This document shows positions 55,510-64,000 of a stretch of DNA of 64,000 nt, piece by piece. The DNA comes from Gonatopus flavifemur (taxonomy: Eukaryota > Arthropoda > Insecta > Hymenoptera > Dryinidae): the NCBI GenBank assembly GCA_018340375.1, contig JAFFJZ010000001.1, positions 51,266,001 through 51,330,000 on the forward strand, read 5' to 3'. Both the position numbers and the translations under genes were made by a program. Position 1 is the stretch's first letter; each line of letters begins with the position of its first letter. The notes under the pieces are model-generated. The model did no database searches, was not told the origin of the DNA, and saw only the letters and a program-made list of their open reading frames with translations.

Positions 55510-56846
55510 CCCATTGAGCCCCAAAATGACATTTTTTCGTTGCATTTTTCAACGCTTGTACTTTCTGAGAAAAAAAACTCCTGAAAAATTCTAGAATAAG
55601 CATTGTCGATGTAAAATTGACTCATCTTACAGAATCTGCCATCGGTTTTTCCGAGAAATGTCCCTGTGGCAAGATATCTGGGGTTTTTTCCAAAAAAACG
55701 CGAGGTTTCAAACTGTTTTTTTTCTTTATCTCACGTTTTCACATTGGAATCATTTTAGAATTCTTGTTGTAACTACAGAAACCACGTCAATTTATCTCAA
55801 ACTTTAATTTATGCTTTTGACAATTGTGAAAATCAATGTGGAATCCATCAAAATGGCGGTTCAAACGCGGAACAAACGTCAGAAACTTCAAAGATTTTTC
55901 ATTCAAAAACGATGGACTCTGGAGAAAAATGTTACTGAACAAAAAGTTCTTAGAACTGATCAAAGAATACGCTGGAATTTTTCCAGAATTTTTTAACGAC
56001 TTTTTTGAATTTTCAAAATCGTCAAATTTAAAAAATTTTTAAAAGACATTAAAAAATTCTGAAAAAATTTCAGCGTATTCTTCGATCAAGTTTCAGAACT
56101 TTTTGTGTAGTAAAGATTTTTTCCAAAGTCCATTTTTTTCCAATTAAAAATCTTTGAATTTTCCGTCTCATATTCGTGGTTTTTTTTATAGTTCGTTATT
56201 TTCCAATACTCTATGGAAAAAAATGGACTTTGGAAAAAATCTTTACTACACAAAAAGGTCTGAGAATTGATTGAAGAATATGCTGACATTTTTTCAGAAT
56301 TTTTTAATGACTTTTAAAAATTTTTTAAATTTGACGATTTTGAAAATTCAAAAAAGTCGTTAAAAAATCCTGAAAAAATTCCAGGTGTTCTTTGACCAGT
56401 TCTGAGAACTTTTTGTTCAGTAACATTTTTCTCTGAAGTCCATCGTTTTTGAATAAAAAATCTTTGACGTTTCTGACGTTTGTTCCGCGTTTGAACCGCC
56501 ATTTTGATGGATTCCACATTGATTTTGACAATTGTCAAAAGCATAAATTAAAGTTTGAGATAAATTGACGTGGTTTCTGTAGTTACAACAAGAATTCTAA
56601 AATGATTCCAATGTGAAAACGTGAGATAAAGAAAAAAACAAGTTTGAAAATTCGCGTTTTTTTGGAAAAAAAACTCCAGATATCTTGCCACAGGGACATT
56701 TTTCGGAAAAACCGATGGCAGATTCTGAAAGATGGGTGAATTTTACATCGATAATGCTTATTCTAGAATTTTTCAGGAGTTTTTTTCTCAGAAAGTATAA
56801 GCGTTGAAAAACGCAACGAAAAAATGTCATTTTGGGACTTAATGGG
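55510..56846. mobile_element. 1.34-kb palindromic element flanked by TTAA (piggyBac-like ends)
   Basis: TTAA at 55506-55509 and 56847-56850 flank ends that start cccattgagccccaaaatga and, from the right, cccattaagtcccaaaatga. The left arm (to about 56150) and the right arm (from about 56213) match at roughly 95 percent over the outer 200 bp compared, and a spacer of about 62 bp separates them. CCC next to TTAA is the arrangement of piggyBac elements. Both arms encode the same short frame starting MLLTIVKINVESIKMAVQTR (55811 plus and 56544 minus), with no recognisable domain and no transposase. Each arm also contains an inverted inner pair, so one 90-bp unit occurs four times in alternating orientation. 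Confidence 0.85.
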
Positions 56847-56850
56847 TTAA

Positions 56851-57330
56851 GGGGAGGTTCTCACCTAGCGACCTCAAAATAAAGTGATTTTCTCGAATTT
56901 TTTTCCATAGAAAGAAGTAAATAAAGAACTCAGGAGTTTTCACACTTGTTAATTGAGTCTTTGAGTACATAAACGAATTTTTTTCAGTAGATAATAATCC
57001 AAAATCCGCAAATTTTTATGAAATATATTGTACTTGTTGTACCAATAAAACTAATGAGAAGTTCAAAATCAAAAAAATGACAGACATGAAAACTTTTAGT
57101 AGCGTTTTTTCACCTTTTTTCGCTCTTCAAAGTGCTATAAAAAAAAAGGCAAATGCCATCTCCATTTAGGTTCATCCTCCAACAAATTCAATCAGCTTCA
57201 AAATAAAAAAGAAAGAGCGATCCGTTCAGTAGTTTTTGAGATATCGTGGAGCCAAACTTGAAAAACATGGTTTCTAGAAAAACGCCGATCCATCGTTCTT
57301 TCCAGACTACCGGCAAGTATCATCCTAACT
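56851..57330. repeat. possible truncated TTAA-type element
   Basis: Directly after the palindrome, ttaaggggaggttctcacct begins a stretch with words (ttttcgctcttcaaagtgct, agtttttgagatatcgtgg, gccaaacttgaaaaaca) in a style I associate with non-autonomous insect elements of the TTAA class. No right end was found. Low certainty. Confidence 0.25.
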
Positions 57331-58682
57331 CATGATTTGTGAACAAGGAAAATATCAATTTCATAATCAATTCGATATATGTTTTCTCAACTTGAATCAA
57401 TATTCAAGACAAACGAACAACCAAATTTTCGATATATATTTGATATAAATATTCCGCAATTATTTACATTCTCGCAATAATTTTCCGCTTGATTTATTCC
57501 TTTCATTCTCTGATTTCAATGCACTTCCATACGAGCCATACATTATTCATTCATAAGCCCGTAGAGAAAATAAAACTGACTGAGTCGGTTGTTGGAACGT
57601 ACCACCACTACTACTACTATAACTACTTGTCTCTTAAACTTCTAGAAAAGGATCTTGTATTCAAATATATACACCTACCACGGCACCTGATGTCGCCTGG
57701 ATATCTTGCACAAAATAAGTTTGCACGTTTCAAGACAATTCTGGAAAGAGTCTGGTCTTTTTCGGGCCTGGCCTAGTACAAGCTCTCGCATGCGTATGTA
57801 CTTCTATACTACTTTCCAGGACGAAGGATTTTAATCATTCACGAGAGCGTGTCGGCTAGCATACCTTTAAACGGTCCGACTAGAATTCGTCCGGACATCC
57901 AACGTCCGAATTTAAATCCTCTCAAATATTGAACGTGCATCTGGCTAAGGTATACATGTCTGTGTGCGTTTTATAAGCCCTATGTCCCGTGGTACATATC
58001 TTCATCCTGCCTTGTACGTCCACGTATCGTATGTATCATTGTATATCCGTGAATACTCCGTTTAGGTATTATACCTGTACACATCTATAAATACGTCTGT
58101 TTCCACTTCGAACGGTTAAACTCACTCGAAGATAAAAGGAATGTTCGGGTAGTAATGTTACTGGATGTACATGTGAGAATATAACCAAAGAGATATATCA
58201 AAGTTGAGATCATATTGATGAATTCGACGTAGTATTTTTCGTTTGGACTTTCAATGTTGAATTGGGATTTAGAAAAGGAATTGTGAGTTTTAGTTGAGAA
58301 CTTCTCATGTTCCAGAACGATGTTTTATGAAAGTATCGTGGATACATTAGATCTATCTGCGAGAAAGGGATGGGGGATTGGTTTCATTCTTCGACACACG
58401 TTTGATTGAAGTCAAGAAACGTATGCTCGGATAGAAGATCATTTCTTCTATATTGGATACAGTCGATTGAAGCATAATAAAAAGTCATATGCAGAAGTTC
58501 TATCCTTGGGAGCAATCGAATCACAGAGAAACTTCATTGAGAGCACTATTCGAAATATGTATCTCAATTTCATACAGTCAAAATAGGTTATTGGGATCTT
58601 GGTTGGGAAAAAACGTGAGTATTAGACTGTATTGATAAATCTAAAAAATGCAAATTGAACAAAGCAATAGAACAAAACCCTA
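57331..58682. other. no gene recognised
   Basis: A plus-strand frame of 95 codons (57489-57776) contains a Tyr/His run from actactactataactac-type repeats and no domain. 57770-58120 is less AT-rich and could be regulatory. No repeat ends seen. Confidence 0.4.
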
Positions 58683-58913
58683 CCCTGATGAAACAAGTCA
58701 ATTGAAACCCATCGATTGACGAAATTCAATACAAACTTCGCAACGGTAAATGATTATTCAAACCCGTTGAATTTCCATTAAATCTTATCAACAATTCAAC
58801 CGGTTCTAATGGGTTCCAACGGGTTTGAACAAGTGTGAATGATTATTCACCGTTGCAAAGTTTTCATTAAATCTCATTAATCAATGGGATTCAATTGAGT
58901 ACTCAAACCAGGG
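58683..58913. mobile_element. CCCTG...CCAGGG foldback, TA duplication
   Basis: Left end ccctgatgaaacaagtcaat, right end gagtactcaaaccaggg, TA on both flanks (58681-58682 and 58914-58915). The arms pair through ttgaaacccatcgattgacg and caatgggattcaattg, cgcaacggtaaatgattatt and gaatgattattcaccgttgc, and attcaaacccgttgaa and ccaacgggtttgaac. No coding frame. Confidence 0.75.
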
Positions 58914-59044
58914 TAGAAATTTTCACTGATGTCCCTAGCAATCATCAGCTTGGAGCCAATAACGAGGAGGCGGGAGTATCGCATACTACCTGAATGCTCT
59001 TCAATATTCCAGATACATTCCACTATATCCCTGTGGAATCATGT
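58914..59044. other. short spacer, nothing recognised
   Basis: About 130 bp of mixed sequence between two repeats (gcttggagccaataacgagg is its least AT-rich part). Confidence 0.4.
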
Positions 59045-59262
59045 TTCCGATGTTTGAATCGTTTATAAAAACGAACCGAAAATTTACACTCATAAAATCT
59101 AATAAATCATTGTTATTCATCTTCTCATATTCACTCCTTGGAACTGGAAAAAGCGTTCAAAGAATGTGCTGCAAAATTGAGAGTCTTCAACAGCTGAGTA
59201 TTTTGTTCTCTGATTACTAATTACTCTCAATAAACGATTCAAACTTCTGCAACATCCGGAAT
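59045..59262 (-). repeat. copy 3 of the ~220-bp dispersed repeat
   Basis: Begins gtttccgatgtttgaatcgt, ends ataaacgattcaaacttctg. Internal words aatctaataaatcattgtta, ccttggaactgg, aatgtgctgcaaaattgaga and caacagctgagtattttg are matched in reverse by the copy at 61268-61488. Its ends form inverted repeats (tttgaatcgttta / taaacgattcaaa). Confidence 0.65.
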
Positions 59263-59823
59263 CAGATGTAATTTAGCCATAAGTGGCGAAATTCCGGGAG
59301 AGATAGTAATCTTCGAGGGAACTCATTATTCATCTATCCTCATTTTTGAGAAAGGTGAAGGATTTCTGTATTCTGGGTCACTGTTTTGAGAAAGATAAGT
59401 TGCCAATGCTGGACTAGAAATGCGGTGTAAATGTTGATTAGTTAGTTCAATGTTTTCTCTGCAACCATTATTTCTGATTGTCCTGCTCGAACGATTGAAT
59501 TGATTCACACCAAATTCTAAAAAGAATTCTATCAACAATCCCTTCCAATTCAAATCAGGGGGTATTCAACAAAAAATGTGGAATCAAATTAGACTCTCAG
59601 TGTCTGAAATTGAATCATTCATCGATGAAGTTGAATGCTGGGAGTATCGGTCTTTGACATCACTATTTTTGATAACAAAATTTCCAAATCGATATTTCAA
59701 AGTCTCTGAGGAAGATTAGAATTGTCTGCACATGAATGATATTACTACTTATTTCAATGTCGCAAGTCACACATGGATTTGAGATACTTAATGTTCAAGT
59801 CTTTTAAAATCCGGCATTCAATA
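59263..59823. other. no gene recognised
   Basis: Short minus-strand frame 59326-59553 without domain. Nothing else noticed. Confidence 0.45.
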
Positions 59824-59996
59824 CACAGAAAAAAGATTAGTTGAAATAACTATTTGACTTATAAGCGCATATGAACAATTCCTTTTTTGTGAATGATTTT
59901 AAATTGGTTCAATCAATGAATAAATTTGTTATTCTAACGAAAAAAAATAAGCGCTTGAAAGTTAAACAGTTATTTCAACTAATCTTTTTTCCCGTG
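59824..59996. mobile_element. MITE, CACAGAAAAAAG...CTTTTTTCCCGTG, TA duplication
   Basis: Left end cacagaaaaaagattagttg, right end caactaatcttttttcccgtg; arms continue aaataactatttgactt against aagttaaacagttattt, then ataagcgc against gcgctt. TA flanks both sides (59822-59823 and 59997-59998). Length 173 bp. Confidence 0.85.
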
Positions 59997-60051
59997 TAGA
60001 ATACCAAATAAAATTGATGGATTTTATGAGACTGTTATTTAAGAAACCCTA

Positions 60052-60264
60052 CACTGTCAGAAATTCCTGAATTAATTTTCATTTTTTTGCTGACAGTTAT
60101 TTTCAAATGCGTGCATGAATACACATTTCACATGAAATTCAATAAAAACTATCGCATAATCTACAGTTGTTTCATGTTTCTGTACACTGAATGTAATGTA
60201 AAATGTGTACAAACCTGGATTCATGTACGTGATTGAAGGAAACTTCCAGATATTTTTGACAGTG
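60052..60264. mobile_element. MITE, CACTGTCA...TGACAGTG, TA duplication
   Basis: Left end cactgtcagaaattcctgaa, right end ccagatatttttgacagtg, TA on both sides (60050-60051 and 60265-60266). Inside, tgcgtgcatgaatacacat and acctggattcatgtacgtg, and catttcacatgaaatt and aatgtaatgtaaaatgtg, are inverted relatives. Length 213 bp. Confidence 0.8.
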
Positions 60265-60715
60265 TAGACTGGTCTGTTAATTCACTCGAATTCGGGTTAA
60301 TAAGTAATTACAAAGTCCACTGAAATTTGTACAATGAATTTTCTTCTAATATATATATATATATAAATCTGGAAACATTGAAATAGATTAACAGTCATCC
60401 TCTAACGATGTGATTCTTCCAAATCAAGAGAGTGAATATTCTCAGCGGATATTATCCGAATACGTATCGAAGTTATCAACGAGTCACCATAAAAGATATT
60501 CAAACGGTACCTCAACATCATCGAGGGTATAAACTTTGATATTATGAATCCATTATGTTGCGGATAATGAGAATATTATCAGATGCAATGAACGGGATAG
60601 AATATGTAGAGAGTTTTGAAAGGATGCTTATGCTTTGCTTTTTATCTCCTTCTAAAGGACAAAAGTCTTCACAGAGAGTGTTACGAAGTACACGTATATT
60701 CGAAGACAGCTTTAC
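60265..60715. other. no gene; (AT)n microsatellite
   Basis: An (AT)n run lies at about 60349-60366. The two mutually complementary short frames 60542-60757 and 60555-60746 have no recognisable product. Confidence 0.45.
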
Positions 60716-60960
60716 GTCGGTTACGTGGTTCATAATGCGGCTGTAATGCGGCACCATGCGGGCGCTGAAGCAATAACTCGGCCGAGCTGTAATTACTTTA
60801 ATTAATTAGGAAACGCGGCTTCGTGGAAGTCCAATCTTGTGACGCACAACGTGCATCTCCTTGGCTCGCAGCTTGTAATCCTTTGGATGCATGGGTATAC
60901 AAATGCGAGCGCAATCTTCGGGTTCATACGTACGGATGAATCACATCGAATAGCTCGTAT
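60716..60960. promoter_or_regulatory. candidate conserved noncoding block with TAATTA cores
   Basis: Much less AT-rich than its surroundings: tgcggctgtaatgcggcacc, gcgggcgctgaagcaataac, then a homeodomain-type cluster tgtaattactttaattaatt, then cgcggcttcgtggaagtcc and ttggctcgcagcttgtaatc. No open frame with a product. The arrangement resembles insect developmental enhancers; that is inference from composition and motif only. Confidence 0.35.
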
Positions 60961-61267
60961 TGCGGATTACTAAAATATCCCTTGTCTGTGAGGAAGAATG
61001 CATGAAAAATGAACGGAAGTGAGGAAAATTGATTATTTGATACAAAATCTTTAATTCTTTGATCAAAATATAATTGTTTCGATGAATAATTTTATATCAT
61101 ACATTTGCTGCTCAATTTTTAGTATAAAAAGAACTTACAAAATAATGACTGAACTGAATTTCTATGGAATTATGTATCAGCTAGTGATATCCTTATTTAT
61201 AGAGAAGATATCCATAGATTTTCATGAAATATCGAATAGGAATTTGTGAATTTGTTCTTTTTATTTA
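60961..61267. other. no gene recognised
   Basis: AT-rich spacer with nothing specific. Confidence 0.45.
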
Positions 61268-61488
61268 TTGCTGAAGTTTGAGACGTTCGTTGCAGCGAAT
61301 TAGTAATCAAATAACGAAAAAATACTCAGCCGTTGAAGACTCAAAATCTTGCAGTGCATTTTCCGATCAACGTTCTCAGTTGCAAAAAATTGCAAGTAAT
61401 TGATACAAGAAGATAAATAACGATGATCCGTCAGATTTTATGAGTTTGAAATTTCGTTTCATTCCTGTGAACGATTCAAACTTCAAGA
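61268..61488 (+). repeat. copy 4 of the ~220-bp dispersed repeat
   Basis: Begins attgctgaagtttgagacgt, ends gtgaacgattcaaacttcaa. Internal words atactcagccgttgaagact, atcttgcagtgcattttcc and aagataaataacgatgatcc match the reverse of 59045-59262 and the forward strand of 9617-9815. Confidence 0.65.
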
Positions 61489-62625
61489 ACATCGTTTTAT
61501 TTCGTATTTACGGCACCTACTCGCATTCGCACGTATCAACTATTCATTAATGTAATGAAATATCTCTGTTACTCATCACTTGTATAATCCGTTTGATGCA
61601 TCACAATATTCATGCTGAATCTGAGTTGAATTCCATCAGGCTGAGTTATATTCGTGTTAACCTGTTGATTTCTATGAATCCAGCAACAAACTGATCAACG
61701 TCTCCCTCAGTTAAATTACTTTGCAATTTCATCCAACCAGAAAATCGTCATTCTGTGATGGTCTTTGAATTTCTCACTTCCAGTGATGATTACCGTTTGT
61801 TCATCTATCTGTGAAAACCTTTTGTCAAGTTGGTCTTGGATTAATGTTGAGGATACGATGAAAATGTTGATCAGAAAAATCTAAGGTATAATTTACAATT
61901 TTCATTTACAGCGCATTCTGCAATTTCACACAGATTCTGTAAATTGGAACTAAATTCGAAAAAGTTACTCTCCAAACCTCTTCGAAACAGAGAGGCCTTG
62001 TCGGAGTAGAATATACAATTCCAGGAACCTGGGATCAGGACGAAACATTGTTGAATGCAATTGGCGCGAGCAACGGAAAAGAGTCGAAGACAGAAGAATA
62101 GAGAAAGGGAGACTAGAAACTCAGGTCGCAGTCGACGGAGGAGAAGAGATTCGAATGAGAATGAGAGAGAATGAGTTGAAAAGATGGCAAGGGTTGAAAG
62201 CTCAATGACATTTCATGAGAACAAAATTCATTAAACGTGTAGAAGGAACAATTAACTTAAATGAGGGATTGCAAATACTCTTCAAAACTGAAATGAGTAT
62301 TACAAGAAAAACGTTATTCATCATCTACCGTTGACGCATGAAAGAATATCTCAAAAGATACCCACTGAGGTAAAAGATACATTTCACGAGTACCAACCAC
62401 TCTTTTCACATACTTTCCACGCATATCATGATCAAATCAAATTATGAGACTATAATATCATAATTATGATGTTATATAACTTATGCCGTTATTTGAGTGG
62501 TTTAATATGGCGCGAGAAGAACGTTATTAGTATCGACCTCCGTTCCTTTCTCCCTTCTCTGTGCCTCGTATCACATCCCCAGCTCTCCCTCTTTCTCCCA
62601 CTGCTCCCCTTCGCCGATCCACTCC
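61489..62625. other. no gene recognised
   Basis: 62060-62180 is purine-rich (gagaatgagagagaatgag). 62530-62640 is pyrimidine-rich. The frames 62466-62660 and 62561-62746 are Pro/Ser/Leu-rich by composition. Confidence 0.4.
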
Positions 62626-62800
62626 CCCTCGTCTTTCCTCCTTCACTGTCGCGGTCCTAAATTTAATTAAATTTCACGGTTTTTCGCGATTAAGGGACCG
62701 CAGCGATGTAGGAGTTGTTGCAAAATTAGTTTTGGTCGGGAGGTAATGAATTTCGTTAATTATGCTTCGCGAATCGGGCGGTTCTCAACAGCCATTAAAG
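62626..62800. promoter_or_regulatory. candidate conserved noncoding block with inverted cgcggtcct/agggaccgc
   Basis: cactgtcgcggtcctaaatt at about 62644 is mirrored by cgattaagggaccgcagcga at about 62687. Between and after them are aatttaattaaatttc, ggtaatgaatttcgttaatt and atgcttcgcgaatcgggcgg. The mix of TAATTA cores with CpG-rich words is like the block at 60716-60960. No coding frame is convincing. An enhancer or a structured noncoding RNA are both possible. Confidence 0.35.
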
Positions 62801-64000
62801 ACATTATGTGTATCTTATTAATTTATTAAACGAGAAGATCTATTGTTAAACTCCTACTCTTTTTGAAATTTATGTGATGCTTGTCTACGATAACACTGAT
62901 TCCGTCTCATCGTGTTTCCCTATTGTTCGGTGATTATTTTGAATATATGCACAAATATTTTTGAGATGCGTATTTACTTGTTTCAGTCAGTGCGATTATT
63001 GGAAATCCAATGATCGGTTGAATATCTATGTCGGACAATTTATGCCTCGTAGTAGGCATATGATTATAAAATTGCTTGCGATATTGTCGACAATATCATG
63101 AAACCATATATCAAATGAGCTCTCTCTGTACGGTTCATGGTACAAATACTTGAGAATTCAATAAATATTGCCACATATATATCAATGATATATTATTTCC
63201 CAGAATCTATAGAAGCTCTTCATTCAAATTCTAGAAATTTTCGCTGATATCATGGCTTATGTAAGATTTTATATAATTTTGATTCTTAATAATAGATTAT
63301 GAAAGATATTTTCTACAATTCGAAAAGAATGAACGATGAACAATCATTCAACAAGCATTAAATCCCGAATGTTCTTAAACGCTTTGGGAAACAATAACAC
63401 AGGGATTACGAAGATATTCAAATTATCTTCAATTAAATCAAATGTTCTACAACACATTAACCACGTAGATAGACTCTTGTCTCTACTTCTACCAAAGGTA
63501 CTGTGGAACCGGATTGACGTCTTGGTGCTGATTAGTTGGCAGCACCGTTGGGGTTTCTCTTCCCCATGGTGAAGCCTTCACGACACTCCGTCTTTGGTAC
63601 CCTCGACCAGCAGAAGGCCTTTAAGTTCTGATTAACACGGTCTGAACTCTCTGCCAATGTAATAATCCCTTTGATAAGGCCATTCTGCGATTATTACATC
63701 CTTCTGTAGCTCTTCCCAATCGTCGTCATCATCGTGTTCCCTGGAATCAAGATGTACGCTCGCATCGTCCCACCACTCGCTCTTGGCCAGTTAACTTTTC
63801 AAATCATTTCTCTTCTTTCGTACAAAAGGATTTTCAGATTCACGTATATTCTTAGATATACGCGATATGAAATACGAATTTCATAAGGGAGAAACATAAT
63901 CTGGAAAAAGTCTTGGAATTTTTATCACATTCGTTGGATGTGTGACCTCGGCCACGCGGGTAATTGGAACACAGCACCGACAAAGGCTTGCCCTTAGACG
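62801..64000. other. no gene recognised; less AT-rich from 63450
   Basis: From about 63450 to the end the sequence is less AT-rich (gaaccggattgacgtcttgg, ggtttctcttccccatggtg, ccctcgaccagcagaaggcc, ctcgcatcgtcccaccactc) and could belong to an exon, an untranslated region or a regulatory block that continues past the window. The only frame there (63336-63572, 78 codons) has no recognisable domain. Confidence 0.35.

Noticed and set aside
55811..56544. The same short protein frame on both strands (55811 plus, 56544 minus) as a gene pair
   Set aside because: It is the same sequence in the two arms of a TTAA-flanked palindrome, with no recognisable domain.
1..64000. Endogenous viral sequences or toxin genes
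   Set aside because: No capsid, envelope, polymerase or toxin-like frame could be recognised in any of the frames given.

Overview
This window looks like a gene-poor stretch of an insect nuclear genome. It is AT-rich, shows no obvious CpG depletion, has no bacterial-style gene packing, and no open reading frame that I recognise as a host protein. Two mariner-family transposases, a Helitron, hAT-type ends and dozens of short foldback elements dominate it. A hymenopteran (for example a parasitoid wasp) fits the repeat style, but that is an impression and not something the sequence proves. The longest open frames are transposase remnants or low-complexity frames.

Layout. 1-9.6 kb: decayed foldbacks (301-435, 4720-6510, 6673-6879) around a CpG-richer, possibly regulatory block at 2.4-3.2 kb. 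9.6-18 kb: a few small foldbacks (10034-10257, 11446-11675), a conserved-looking block near 10.7-10.9 kb and long stretches with nothing recognisable. 17.97-18.55 kb: a non-autonomous Helitron. 19.5-23.6 kb: a dense cluster of short inverted-repeat elements, including an inverted pair of elements built from 11-bp GCT-N5-AGC palindromes repeated about every 21 bp. 26.5-27.8 kb: a nested cluster with a tRNA-like sequence. 28.9-30.2 kb: a decayed irritans-type mariner. 32.6-33.6 kb: a composite element holding a hAT transposase tail. 36.7-38.0 kb: a nearly intact second mariner. 38-43 kb: unremarkable sequence with microsatellites. 43.2-48.8 kb: hAT-type and other foldbacks. 52.36-54.56 kb: a nest of seven elements, four levels deep. 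55.5-56.85 kb: a 1.34-kb palindrome with TTAA target duplications. 58.7-61.5 kb: more small foldbacks. 60.7-62.8 kb: two conserved-looking noncoding blocks.

How the parts relate. Most of the small elements fall into a few terminal classes that can be read directly: CAC(G/T)GAGAAA...CCGTG or CAGTG with 2-bp target duplications of varying sequence (TA, TG, CA, AG, GA); CCCT(A/G)GTAAAA...CTAGGG or CCAGGG with 2-bp duplications; TTAA-flanked ends; and CAG-type ends with 8-bp duplications (hAT). Several insertions can be checked inside the window because another copy shows the uninterrupted site. All superfamily assignments of non-coding elements are inferences from ends and target duplications.
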